From positions 62,001-126,000 of the forward strand of contig JALHOZ010000008.1 of NCBI GenBank assembly GCA_022842725.1: a stretch of 64,000 bases of DNA, read 5' to 3'. Below, piece after piece: positions 17,077 to 25,827 of this stretch (the stretch's first letter is position 1; each line of letters opens with the position of its first letter). The stretch comes from Saprospiraceae bacterium. GTDB taxonomy: Bacteria; Bacteroidota; Bacteroidia; Chitinophagales; Saprospiraceae. A program made the translations under genes and the position numbers. A model generated the notes under the pieces. That model was not told the origin of the DNA, made no database searches, and saw nothing but the letters and a program-made list of their open reading frames with translations.

Positions 17077-18156
17077 TTAACCCTGGAAACGAAAAGCTAT
17101 ATTACTTACTGAATATGCATTTGTTCCTTCTTCTGTTGTTTGTGTTAATATCATGGATTGACATAACGGCGACTCAAAAACTTCTTTCAGGTTTTTGATT
17201 ACGGCAAACGGAATGTCACAATTTTGAAAAACAGAACTAAGAATTTCAATTGTTTTTAGGGAAAAAACTGATTGTAAAATTTCATGAAGAGCCTTTCTGT
17301 TAAAAAGTCTATCCTGATTTCTGACAAAGGTAACGTCATTTTGATCAAAAAAGTTCAGGGTTTCCCATAGTTTTTTGAATTGATAGTCAGAACCAATACC
17401 CAAAAAAAAGTTTGCACCATCTGAAGAAACAAACAAGTCTCCGTAAGGTGCGATATTAGGATGAAGGGTGCCCATAGGTCCGGGAATAACGCCGGCCATC
17501 AAATAATTGGATGCCTGATTGGCCAGTGAAGCTATGCCGGATTGAAAAAGGGAAATGTGCACCAAACTTCCCAAACCGGTTTTTTCTTTTTTTAAAAGGG
17601 CAATAAGAATGGCTTCTCTGATTTGGTGTGAAGCCATGATGTCGATCATAGCCACCGGCATTTTACATAATTCTCCGGATTCTGTACCATTCATAGAGAT
17701 AAATCCGGTTTCAGCCTGCATGATCAGATCAAATCCCGGCCGTGGGTCGTCATAGTCGTAAGCATTAAGTTGTATGATAATTTTGTCCGGATATTTGTCA
17801 AAAAGCTTGTGAGGCTCTAATCCGTATTTTTGAGCTACTCTTTTTTGAAAATTGGAAAGGATTATGTCATGATCTGCAACCAAACCGAGTAGTTGTGCAT
17901 ACTCATCGGCATCTGCAAAATTAAGCAAAAGAACCTCTTTATTGTAATTGGCAGAATAGTAATAAGCTCCGGCAGTGGTTTCTGGGCTTTCTACTTTTAG
18001 TTTCCATTGTCTGGTGATGTCACCTCCGGCTGTTTTATTTTCTACTTTAGTGACTTTGGCACCACACTCAGAAAAAAAACTACCTGCCAACGGACCTGCA
18101 AGTACAGAAGAAAGTTCGAGGACGGACAGATCCTGAAAAATATCCCTTATATTCAA
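17077..18156 (-). CDS. CaiB/BaiF (family III) CoA-transferase
   Basis: This 359-residue cytoplasmic enzyme belongs to the formyl-CoA transferase / alpha-methylacyl-CoA racemase family. The N-terminus (DLSVLELSSVLAGPLAGSFFSECGAKVTKVEN) and the catalytic aspartate Asp143 in PGFDLIMQAETGFISMNG are diagnostic. The CoA donor and acid acceptor cannot be inferred. No ATG is available near the N-terminus in this frame: the first possible start is the TTG at 18154-18156, and the residues that follow are fully conserved family sequence, so a TTG start is likely. It lies four bases downstream of the 3-hydroxyacyl-CoA dehydrogenase gene and is probably in the same operon. Confidence 0.85.
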   Translation of the reverse strand: MNIRDIFQDLSVLELSSVLAGPLAGSFFSECGAKVTKVENKTAGGDITRQWKLKVESPETTAGAYYYSANYNKEVLLLNFADADEYAQLLGLVADHDIILSNFQKRVAQKYGLEPHKLFDKYPDKIIIQLNAYDYDDPRPGFDLIMQAETGFISMNGTESGELCKMPVAMIDIMASHQIREAILIALLKKEKTGLGSLVHISLFQSGIASLANQASNYLMAGVIPGPMGTLHPNIAPYGDLFVSSDGANFFLGIGSDYQFKKLWETLNFFDQNDVTFVRNQDRLFNRKALHEILQSVFSLKTIEILSSVFQNCDIPFAVIKNLKEVFESPLCQSMILTQTTEEGTNAYSVSNIAFRFQG

Positions 18157-18160
18157 AATA

Positions 18161-19054
18161 TCAGCTTTTTGTAAAATTAGAAGATACGATCATGTCTTTG
18201 GAGCCTTCAACATATACATAAAATCCTTCTCCACTTTTCCGACCTAATTTTCCGGCAGTCACCATATTGACCAAAAGAGGGCTTGGAGCGTATTTGGGGT
18301 TGCCAAATCCCTGAAACATCACACGCAATATAGATAAACACACATCCAGTCCAATGAAGTCAGCCAAGGCAAGTGGTCCCATCGGGTGAGCCATTCCAAG
18401 TTTCATAATGCCGTCAATTTCTGCCACACCGGCCACCCCTTCATGCAATGTGTGAATAGCTTCGTTGATCATAGGCATCAGAATCCGGTTGGCCACAAAT
18501 CCCGGATAGTCGTTTACCTCAAGCGGAATTTTTTGAATTTTTTTGCTCAGTTCGGTGATGGTAGTACAAACTTCATCAGACGTATTGTAGCCTCTGATGA
18601 TTTCTATCAATGCCATCACGGGAACAGGATTCATAAAATGCATACCGATTACTTTATCGGGTCGGGATGTGGCTCCTGCGATTTTTGTAATGGAGATTGA
18701 GGATGTATTGGTGGCCAAAATGCAGTTTTCAGGCGCATATTGATCCATATCTTTAAATATACGAAGTTTGAGTTCTTCGTTTTCTGTGGCCGCTTCGACG
18801 ATAAGGTCTGCATTTGCGACGGCAACTTTCAGTTCTGTATTTGTCGATATATGAGATAAAATGACAGATTTTTCATTTTCTGTGATACTTTCTTTTTTAA
18901 TTAACCTGTCCAGGCTTCCACTGATCGTTTTGAGTGCTTTTTCGAGAGCCGGAGCGGATACATCACACAGGGTCACCTGATAATGATGGGTAGCAAAAAC
19001 CTGTGCAATTCCGTTTCCCATGGTTCCGGCACCAATAACTGTTATATGTTGCAT
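18161..19054 (-). CDS. hbd: 3-hydroxybutyryl-CoA / 3-hydroxyacyl-CoA dehydrogenase
   Basis: This 297-residue NAD-dependent enzyme oxidises (S)-3-hydroxyacyl-CoA. The Rossmann motif VIGAGTMGNGIAQVF is at residues 6-20, the catalytic-histidine segment is VIGMHFMNPVPVMALIEIIRG and the dimerisation domain contains FVANRILMPMINEAIHTL and GMAHPMGPLALADFIGLD. The start at 19054 places MQHITVIGAG at the N-terminus, as in the family. A perfect -7 element at 19075-19082 lies inside the longer upstream reading and excludes it. The partner gene is a family III CoA-transferase, suggesting acyl-CoA metabolism. Confidence 0.93.
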   Translation of the reverse strand: MQHITVIGAGTMGNGIAQVFATHHYQVTLCDVSAPALEKALKTISGSLDRLIKKESITENEKSVILSHISTNTELKVAVANADLIVEAATENEELKLRIFKDMDQYAPENCILATNTSSISITKIAGATSRPDKVIGMHFMNPVPVMALIEIIRGYNTSDEVCTTITELSKKIQKIPLEVNDYPGFVANRILMPMINEAIHTLHEGVAGVAEIDGIMKLGMAHPMGPLALADFIGLDVCLSILRVMFQGFGNPKYAPSPLLVNMVTAGKLGRKSGEGFYVYVEGSKDMIVSSNFTKS

Positions 19055-19074
19055 AAAAATATTTTTTTGAGACG

Positions 19075-19082
19075 CAAAGATA
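19075..19082 (-). promoter_or_regulatory. -7 promoter element for the hydroxyacyl-CoA dehydrogenase operon
   Basis: The minus strand reads TATCTTTG followed by CGTC, an exact consensus match, 21 bases upstream of the ATG at 19054. Confidence 0.65.
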
Positions 19083-19252
19083 CAAAACAACTTCGTTTTT
19101 TTACCCGGATTCAGTTTTGGGTTTTGGTATAATTTTTTGTTTTGATCAGTTATGTTTTCCGTTTGGAACAATAAATACAGCCATTGATATTTGTCGTTTT
19201 TTGATGGGTTGTCAAAAAAAAACGTGTTTTATACTCCGGATATTTTTTGGGT

Positions 19253-19296
19253 TAAAAAAAAACAGGTGTAAAATGAAATATTTTACACCTGTTTTA
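19253..19296 (-). terminator. rho-independent terminator of the HhH/OmpA operon
   Basis: A perfect inverted repeat (core ACAGGTGTAAAAT / ATTTTACACCTGT, extended by A/T pairs) surrounds a five-base loop at 19275-19279. On the minus strand it ends in a run of at least nine T. It lies 17 bases after the stop of the HhH-domain gene at 19313. Confidence 0.85.
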
Positions 19297-19312
19297 ATGT
19301 TCGGAAAACACA

Positions 19313-20239
19313 TTATTGTTCTTTTCCTCCGTTTAAAGCATCCTGGTAATTCATTAATTCTTCCCATCTTCCTTCTGACGCCAACATCGCTTGTTTTGGC
19401 CAGGTGGAAGGTTCCGCCAATTGAAATCTTGGTCCTGCTTTTTCAAGAATATTTCTGAGGTTTTCTGCAGAAGTGTGCGAAAGGTTTTCCCACGTCGAGA
19501 TACCATTTTCTTTGAGGAGGCCTTCGATCTTCGGTCCGATACCTTCAATGGCTTTCAGATCATCCTGTTTCCATTGTTTGATAATTCCTGCTTTAACAAG
19601 AAATTTTTCAAGTTTTGAATCGGTTTCATTTGTTGCTGTATCCGCACGTCCACCATCCAATGATTTTTGCATGCTGATCAGTCCGGCATATTCTTCCTTT
19701 TCTGCCAATGCTGCCTGTGCCGGCCAACTGGTAGGATCAATAATCCGGTATTTGTCACCGTATTTATTTAACATGTCTCTTAATACAGTTATATTTGTTG
19801 ATGCCAAGGTTGAAAAATCAGGGATTCCGTTTTCTTTTAATATAGCTTCCATTTTTGGACCGATACCTTCAATAATTTGTAATTGGTCTGAACCTATGGC
19901 AGCTACCCATTTTTGTTGGGAAACGGCAGGAGCTGTAAAACCCGGACTCTGCACAAGTGTTGCAGCGGATGAGGTCATACCTGAAGTTTCCTGTTCCCGC
20001 AGTCTGCCCCGACAAAGAGCCAAATCTCCATCGAGAAGGCTGATTTGTTTTTTGTGGCCATTTATTTCAAACTGAAGGTCTGAAATTTTTTGTTGGCTTT
20101 GAGTCAGTTCGGTCTGACTTTCGTCAAATAAATTTTTAAATCGACTCCAAAGTAACCACCCGAGAGCCAATCCCAGCAAAAATGGCAGGATCCAAGTCAG
20201 CCACCAGGGAATATCACAAAATGTAAAAAATGTTACCAT
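19313..20239 (-). CDS. membrane-anchored protein with two helix-hairpin-helix-like modules
   Basis: This 308-residue protein has one N-terminal transmembrane helix (about residues 12-32, WWLTWILPFLLGLALGWLLW), a coiled-coil stretch (about 38-85) and two tandem copies of a helix-hairpin-helix-like module. Each copy carries an IEGIGPKxE motif (LQIIEGIGPKMEAILKENGI near 120-140 and LKAIEGIGPKIEGLLKENGI near 225-245) and ends in a conserved (D/E)PSTWPxQAxLA-like segment. HhH motifs usually bind DNA backbones, but similar modules also mediate protein contacts; nothing here proves DNA binding. It follows the OmpA-family gene by 18 bases and shares its terminator. Confidence 0.7.
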   Translation of the reverse strand: MVTFFTFCDIPWWLTWILPFLLGLALGWLLWSRFKNLFDESQTELTQSQQKISDLQFEINGHKKQISLLDGDLALCRGRLREQETSGMTSSAATLVQSPGFTAPAVSQQKWVAAIGSDQLQIIEGIGPKMEAILKENGIPDFSTLASTNITVLRDMLNKYGDKYRIIDPTSWPAQAALAEKEEYAGLISMQKSLDGGRADTATNETDSKLEKFLVKAGIIKQWKQDDLKAIEGIGPKIEGLLKENGISTWENLSHTSAENLRNILEKAGPRFQLAEPSTWPKQAMLASEGRWEELMNYQDALNGGKEQ

Positions 20240-20257
20240 ACCGGATTTTCTTAAATG

Positions 20258-21043
20258 TTATTGAATAATCTGTAAAACGGTTCTTCTGTTTTTTGCCCTG
20301 CCTTCAGCAGTATTATTGTCAGCTACCGGCATCAACTCTCCTTTGGAATCTACAAAGATATCAGATTCATTTACGCCTTTAGAAATAAGGTGTTTTTTAA
20401 TAATTTCCGCTCTGTTTAATCCGAGTTTCTTATTCGGTTCTTCCGGTCCTACATTGTCCGTATGCCCGGTTAATTTTATTTTTTTTCCACCCGTTGTTAC
20501 TATTAAGGCGACCTTGTCCAGATAGGTTTCCACATCAGTGGCATTCAGTTTATCTGTAGAATTTGAGGGAAAGTAAATGAGGGTTTCATTTTCTGTTTCA
20601 ATGATGTTTTGGGTTATGGTTCTGATACCGAACTCCAGCCCTTCAAACTCGTTTTGTTTATCGAGCAAAGAACAATCCACTTCTTTTGTGCTCAGTATAC
20701 ATTCATCGTCTGTCAGATTTTTAAAAAGCAACCTGGTTTTTTGGGCTCGTTCATAAGCAAGAGAATCCGGTGTTATGGTGCCTTTTTCTTCGGCGCAATA
20801 CCATGCGATGATTTCCAGTTTTTGATTTTCGCCGACCAAACCGGATAATGAATCCACCAAAAACGAAAGTCCCTGACCGGTTACCGGTTCAGAATCAGCC
20901 CATTGGAATAGGATGGGTCCCGTTAATGTTTTAGGAATGGATGTTGGTTCGTCTGTCAGACAACATTTTTGTTGGTCTTTATATAATAACCAACCCAACA
21001 AAAGTTGTAATATTAGTATCGCTAAAATGAGGATGGCTCTCAT
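20258..21043 (-). CDS. OmpA-family peptidoglycan-binding protein with N-terminal membrane anchor
   Basis: This 261-residue protein begins with a hydrophobic helix (MRAILILAILILQLLLGWLL) and has an N-terminal region that itself looks like a degenerate OmpA-like fold (LEIIAWYC, RAQKTRLLF, about 45-130). A full OmpA C-terminal domain follows at about 160-261 (LIYFPSNSTDKL, IKLTGHTDNVG, LGLNRAEIIKKHLISKG, AKNRRTVLQI). The ATG at 21043 was chosen because it starts the membrane segment; the 66-residue upstream extension is AT-rich low-complexity sequence. It is paired with the HhH-like membrane protein downstream. Confidence 0.8.
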   Translation of the reverse strand: MRAILILAILILQLLLGWLLYKDQQKCCLTDEPTSIPKTLTGPILFQWADSEPVTGQGLSFLVDSLSGLVGENQKLEIIAWYCAEEKGTITPDSLAYERAQKTRLLFKNLTDDECILSTKEVDCSLLDKQNEFEGLEFGIRTITQNIIETENETLIYFPSNSTDKLNATDVETYLDKVALIVTTGGKKIKLTGHTDNVGPEEPNKKLGLNRAEIIKKHLISKGVNESDIFVDSKGELMPVADNNTAEGRAKNRRTVLQIIQ

Positions 21044-21223
21044 ATTTGTTTTGTTGTGATTCCAGGTTGAAATGACGGTAAAAATACTATTAATTTGAAA
21101 AAATAAAAATTTTATTGTTAAAAAATTAAAAAATAAAAGATTATTTCTATCCCGGATTTCGGAAATTAAATATTTTTTTAAAATTTTGATGTTCAATGTT
21201 AACAAAGCTTCATTTTTTGTCCT

Positions 21224-21231
21224 TACTTTTA
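21224..21231 (+). promoter_or_regulatory. possible -7 element for fbp
   Basis: TACTTTTA, one base from TAnnTTTG, is followed by CGC, and lies 22 bases before the fbp ATG. It is the same variant as the one upstream of the giant adhesin. Confidence 0.4.
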
Positions 21232-21252
21232 CGCAACACAAATCATTTTGGC

Positions 21253-22254
21253 ATGAGTAAAATAGAAACTTTAGACGAATTTATTTTAAAAAGACAGGAC
21301 GAACATACGGATTCAAGCGGCAGTTTCAGCCGGTTGTTGCGTGACATCGGGATTGCGGCAAAAATCGTAAACCGGGAAGTGAATAAAGCGGGCTTGGTCA
21401 ATATATTAGGTGTCGAAGGAAGTCAGAATTCCACTGGTGACGAAGTGCAGAAGCTTGATGTTTTTGCCAATGAAAAGTTTATTGAAACACTTTCTATGAG
21501 TGGTGAAGTGTGTGGCATTGCTTCGGAAGAAAACATGGAGTTTATCATTCCGGAGATACCGGCCCATAAAAAACCTCAATACATTGTTGTCATGGACCCT
21601 TTGGATGGTTCTTCAAATATTGACGTTAATGTGTCCGTAGGCACCATCTTTGGGGTTTATAAAAGGATTTCTCCTGATTCAGGCCCTGTGCAGAAAGAAG
21701 ATTTTCTTCAGAAAGGCAGTAATATGGTAGCTGCAGGTTATGTTTTATATGGTACTTCAACCCTTTTGGTATACACTACCGGAAATGGTGTCAATGGATT
21801 TACTCTGGACCCAAGTATCGGTGAGTTTTGTCTGTCCCACCGCAATATTAAAATGCCGGAATCGGGTAATTACTATTCTGTAAATCAGGGATATTACCTT
21901 AAATTTGATTTGGAAATGAGAAGATATATTGACCATTGTTCTGATCTCAACCTGAGATTGCGGTATATCGGATCTATGGTTTCGGATATTCACAGAATCA
22001 TGTTTCAGGGCGGAATATTCCTTTACCCGAATACCCGAAAATATCCGCAAGGTAAATTGAGATTATTATATGAATGTTATCCTATGTCTTATATCGTGGA
22101 ACAAGCGGGAGGTATGGCATTGTCATGCAAATTGGAACGGATTCTGGATCTCGAAGTCAAAAAATTGCACGAAACTTCTTCCATAGTAATGGGATCTTCC
22201 AAAATGGTTCGGGAAATGAAAGAATTTGTAGAGAAGTATAGTGCCATCAATTGA
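21253..22254 (+). CDS. fbp: fructose-1,6-bisphosphatase, class I
   Basis: This 333-residue enzyme hydrolyses fructose-1,6-bisphosphate to fructose-6-phosphate in gluconeogenesis. The metal/phosphate site VMDPLDGSSNIDVNVSVGTIFGVY is present, as are GIASEENME, the sugar-binding segment RYIGSMVSDIHRIMFQGGIFLYP and LLYECYPMSYIVEQAGG. The ATG at 21253 (MSKIETLDEFILKRQ) fits the family's N-terminus; the longer reading adds 19 unrelated residues that overlap the promoter. The stop is eight bases before the ATG of the esterase gene. Confidence 0.95.
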   Translation: MSKIETLDEFILKRQDEHTDSSGSFSRLLRDIGIAAKIVNREVNKAGLVNILGVEGSQNSTGDEVQKLDVFANEKFIETLSMSGEVCGIASEENMEFIIPEIPAHKKPQYIVVMDPLDGSSNIDVNVSVGTIFGVYKRISPDSGPVQKEDFLQKGSNMVAAGYVLYGTSTLLVYTTGNGVNGFTLDPSIGEFCLSHRNIKMPESGNYYSVNQGYYLKFDLEMRRYIDHCSDLNLRLRYIGSMVSDIHRIMFQGGIFLYPNTRKYPQGKLRLLYECYPMSYIVEQAGGMALSCKLERILDLEVKKLHETSSIVMGSSKMVREMKEFVEKYSAIN

Positions 22255-22262
22255 TATCCTTC

Positions 22263-23660
22263 ATGAATTCTTTTAAAATATTAGCCTTTTTGTTGGTTTT
22301 CGGAGTTTATTCCGCTTCCGGTCAATGGCATATTATATTATCCCAAATTCCGGAATCTACTCCTCCTGAATCAACAATATATATTGCCGGCAGTTTTAAT
22401 AACTGGAATCCGGGAAGCGCGCAGCACGCTTTGACCAAAGACAGCATTGGCAGGTGGAATATTATATTGAATCTCAATCCGGGTACCTATCAGTTTAAAT
22501 TTACCAGAGGCTCCTGGGCTACTGTCGAAGGTACTGTCGACGGAAAAGTCATCGGCAACAGAAGTTACCAATACACCGGCGGACAAAAAACTTCCCTTTT
22601 GAATATTGCCGGTTGGGAAGGAAGCTCCGGCAATTCTTCGACGGCTTCACCTCAGGTTTCTGTTTTGTCGACATCTTTTTATATACCGCAATTGCAACGA
22701 AACCGGAAAGTTTGGCTCTATCTTCCGAAAGATTACAACAGTGCGCAAAAAAGATATCCGGTCATTTATATGCACGACGGCCAGAATTTGTTTGACAGGT
22801 CGACCAGTTTTCTGAATGAATGGAAAGTGGATGAAAGCCTCGACAGTTTGTATCTACGCGGGGATTACGGCTGTATTATTGTCGGGGTTGATAACGGTGG
22901 TGGCCAACGAATCAATGAATATACACCCTGGCCAAATCCAACCTATGGCGGCGGTCAAGGCAAAGAATACGTTGCTTTTTTGGTAAATACCCTAAAACCT
23001 TATATCGATAGTTTGTACAGAACCTTGCACCAACCTGAATTTACAGGAATTGTCGGATCATCTTTGGGTGGTCTGATCTCACATTATGCGGGCATCACCT
23101 ATCCCAATGTTTTTGGAAAAGTCGGTTCTTTGTCCAGCTCTTTCTGGTTTTCGCCTTTAATTTACAGGGAGATTAAAAATTTTCCGGGTTCACAAAAAAA
23201 TGGGTTCTACCTTTCTTCGGGTACGTTGGAAAGTGATAGTCAGGTTTTTGATATGAACAGAATGGCGGACACTATGCGTTTGAATGATTGGCCGGAGGAC
23301 AAACTTCAGGTAAACGTCATCACAGGAGGCAGACACAATGAAAATTTATGGCAACAGGAATTTCCGAAAATGTACGAATGGTTTTGGAAAAACACCGATT
23401 TTACTTCTTCTGTTTCAAACCCGGCACACCAGAATCATGATTACAGGTTTAGAAGGACAGAGGATACTTTGTGGTTAAATCCAAAACAAAACATCGAATC
23501 AGACTATATCATTTATAACATGACAGGTCAAATGATTCAAAGCGGTAAACTGGAAGAAAAAATCATTTTCCCCATGGAAAATAAACCTTGCCACCCTTGT
23601 TATTTTTCAATTTACGAAAACAAAGTGCCGGTTTTTACCACAACAGTTTTATTTGATTAA
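22263..23660 (+). CDS. secreted esterase with N-terminal CBM20/48-like domain and T9SS-like tail
   Basis: This 465-residue protein has a signal peptide ending near ASGQ and a starch-binding-like domain (about 25-110, STIYIAGSFNNWNPGS ... YQFKFTRGSW). An enterochelin-esterase-like alpha/beta hydrolase domain follows (about 135-385): KVWLYLPKDYN, VIYMHDGQNLF, the nucleophile Ser267 in GSSLGG and the likely catalytic histidine in GGRHNENLW. The last ~75 residues resemble a T9SS type-A sorting domain (DYIIYNMTGQMIQSGKLEE), though the pattern is weak. The ATG at 22263 was used rather than the TTG at 22251, which overlaps the fbp stop. The substrate is unknown; esterases of this class release acyl groups from carbohydrates or siderophores. 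Confidence 0.8.
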   Translation: MNSFKILAFLLVFGVYSASGQWHIILSQIPESTPPESTIYIAGSFNNWNPGSAQHALTKDSIGRWNIILNLNPGTYQFKFTRGSWATVEGTVDGKVIGNRSYQYTGGQKTSLLNIAGWEGSSGNSSTASPQVSVLSTSFYIPQLQRNRKVWLYLPKDYNSAQKRYPVIYMHDGQNLFDRSTSFLNEWKVDESLDSLYLRGDYGCIIVGVDNGGGQRINEYTPWPNPTYGGGQGKEYVAFLVNTLKPYIDSLYRTLHQPEFTGIVGSSLGGLISHYAGITYPNVFGKVGSLSSSFWFSPLIYREIKNFPGSQKNGFYLSSGTLESDSQVFDMNRMADTMRLNDWPEDKLQVNVITGGRHNENLWQQEFPKMYEWFWKNTDFTSSVSNPAHQNHDYRFRRTEDTLWLNPKQNIESDYIIYNMTGQMIQSGKLEEKIIFPMENKPCHPCYFSIYENKVPVFTTTVLFD

Positions 23661-23852
23661 AATTTGTGGACGCAGTTCAATAAGTTTATTTTTGGGATAC
23701 ATGATTTCATAGTTTTAACGTTCTATATGGTCTTTAATGCAAATGAAATTTTCTTTTGACTTTTTATAAACAACAGATAATTTCCGGATATTACTAAAAT
23801 AAAGACTCAATATCTGATACAAAGCTAAATAGTCATATGGAAAGCGTTAACC

Positions 23853-25688
23853 ATGTCAAAACTTAAATATATTATTTTATTATTGATTGTTTTAGTTTTA
23901 ATCTCCTTTACCCTTTTGTTTGGTAAATGGAATGAAAATGTACATCATGGGGATTCATGGGGCTATTACAGTTATCTTCCTTCAACATTTATATACCACG
24001 ATTTAGGCTCTTATGATTCTTTAGTGTCGGTCACCAAAAAGTATAATCCAAATTTTTCAGACCCCTTGCTGGATCCTTACGGTTTGTATCACAAACATCC
24101 GGTTACCGGAAAACATGTTATAAAGTATACTAATGGTGTTTCTCTTATGTTGATGCCATTTTTTGTAATAGCTCATTCTATTGCAATGATTTCTGATTAT
24201 CCATCTGATGGATTCAGTGATATATATAAAATAGGTGTTTCAATAGGTGTAATCATTTGGGTGCTGATAGGACTGTGGTGTCTTTATCAATTGTTAAGGA
24301 AATATTTTGATGAATCTGTAGTACTTCTTACCATTTCTTCTCTTGCATTAGCTACCAATGTTTTTCATAATGTGACGATGAATCCGGTAATGTCACACGC
24401 ATTACTGTTTTCTTTATACGCAATATTGATGTATCTCAGTGAAAGGTATTATACATTTCCAACCTGGCAAAAAGCATTGGGATTAGGTTTGATAGCAGGG
24501 TTAATATCTTTAACCAGGCTGACAGAACTATATTGTTTAGCGATTCCTTTGTTATGGAATATTACCACTATAAAGGAAAGATTAGATTTTTTCAGAAACA
24601 GATATAAAGATCTGATTTTTGCAGCAACAAGTTTTTTACTCGTTTTTATTCCACAAATCTTGTATTGGAAAATTCTTACAGGCCAATTTGTTTTTAATGG
24701 ATATGTTGGGGAATATTTTCATTTTGATAATCCGAAAATCTGGCAAGGATTTTTTTCTTTTGATAATGGATGGTTGATTTGGTCACCAGTCATGGTTTTC
24801 TCCATCGTGGGGCTTTTTTTTATAAAAGGCAGAATACCTCATGTATTTTATATTCTTGTTCTTATTTTTCCAATCCATGTTTATATCACGTATTCATGGT
24901 GGTGCTCTAATTATATAAATGGGTTTGGTTCAAGGCCTATGGAGCATATGTACCCATTGCTCTCCTTTCCTTTAGCTCTTGTTTTTTCTCAGGTATCTAA
25001 AATAAAGTTTGGGAAAGTGTTTGTAATAGGCGCGGCCGGTTTTTTTATCATTTTAAATGTTTTTCATAACTGGCAAACTTCGCAAGGAATTTTAATGACA
25101 AATTTCTCCAACCCGGCTTATTATTATCAGGTGCTTTGGAAAACAAAATCGGATCAAAAAATTCTGGCTGCGAGAAGTAGCGGGGTTGTACAACCAGACC
25201 ATACCACAAGAATTAAAATATTGTTTTCAGATTCGATGGAAAACACAAAACATTTTACAAACCTTAGTTCGGATTTTGGATTCCAAAGTACAAAGAGTTT
25301 GGTTTGTTCCGATGAATCTATGATTTTTTTGACAATACCTAAAGATTCATTGAATGAAGGAAAATACATTAAAATATCTTTCATGTGTTATTTTGGTCAG
25401 GATGTTTCAAATGCCTCAGCAGTATGGGATTTACCCTTTGTTTATACACAATTCAGGGATGTAAATGGCAGAAATTTGTTTAGAAAAGACCAGGGAATCT
25501 ATCCTTTTCAATTTGCAGGAAACCCGACAAATTCCATTTATAGTCTGGGTGTTGCGGGTATGTGGGGGAAAGCATCCTTTTTTGTAAAAATTCCTTCTAA
25601 AAAACATAAAAATTTTATTTTGGCTCTAAAGAATCCTGAAAAATCCAAATTTTATATAGATAACCTTGAAGTCGAATTACATAAATGA
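23853..25688 (+). CDS. multi-pass membrane protein, GT-C glycosyltransferase-like
   Basis: This 611-residue protein has about eleven transmembrane helices in its first ~430 residues and a C-terminal soluble region (about 440-611) with a beta-sandwich look. After the first helix there is a loop with HHGDSWGYYSYLPS, placed like the acidic motif of GT-C (ArnT/PMT-like) glycosyltransferases. This placement is the only support for a transferase role, and I do not recognise a specific family. The codons are more AT-rich than those of its neighbours. It is isolated by ~190 bases on the 5' side and ~140 on the 3' side, without an obvious -7 element. Confidence 0.55.
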   Translation: MSKLKYIILLLIVLVLISFTLLFGKWNENVHHGDSWGYYSYLPSTFIYHDLGSYDSLVSVTKKYNPNFSDPLLDPYGLYHKHPVTGKHVIKYTNGVSLMLMPFFVIAHSIAMISDYPSDGFSDIYKIGVSIGVIIWVLIGLWCLYQLLRKYFDESVVLLTISSLALATNVFHNVTMNPVMSHALLFSLYAILMYLSERYYTFPTWQKALGLGLIAGLISLTRLTELYCLAIPLLWNITTIKERLDFFRNRYKDLIFAATSFLLVFIPQILYWKILTGQFVFNGYVGEYFHFDNPKIWQGFFSFDNGWLIWSPVMVFSIVGLFFIKGRIPHVFYILVLIFPIHVYITYSWWCSNYINGFGSRPMEHMYPLLSFPLALVFSQVSKIKFGKVFVIGAAGFFIILNVFHNWQTSQGILMTNFSNPAYYYQVLWKTKSDQKILAARSSGVVQPDHTTRIKILFSDSMENTKHFTNLSSDFGFQSTKSLVCSDESMIFLTIPKDSLNEGKYIKISFMCYFGQDVSNASAVWDLPFVYTQFRDVNGRNLFRKDQGIYPFQFAGNPTNSIYSLGVAGMWGKASFFVKIPSKKHKNFILALKNPEKSKFYIDNLEVELHK

Positions 25689-25778
25689 TATTGAAAGGAT
25701 GAAAGGTTTTTTTTGATTTTTTTTCACAGAAATCATATGCCTTTAACCCAAAACCTTAAAAAAGACATCCTTATTTCT

Positions 25779-25786
25779 TACTTTTG
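25779..25786 (+). promoter_or_regulatory. -7 promoter element for the paaZ operon
   Basis: TACTTTTG is an exact TAnnTTTG match, 41 bases before the paaZ ATG. Confidence 0.55.
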
Positions 25787-25827
25787 CCATTTGGAAAACA
25801 AAGTCATTCGTAAATCATTTAGTAAGT

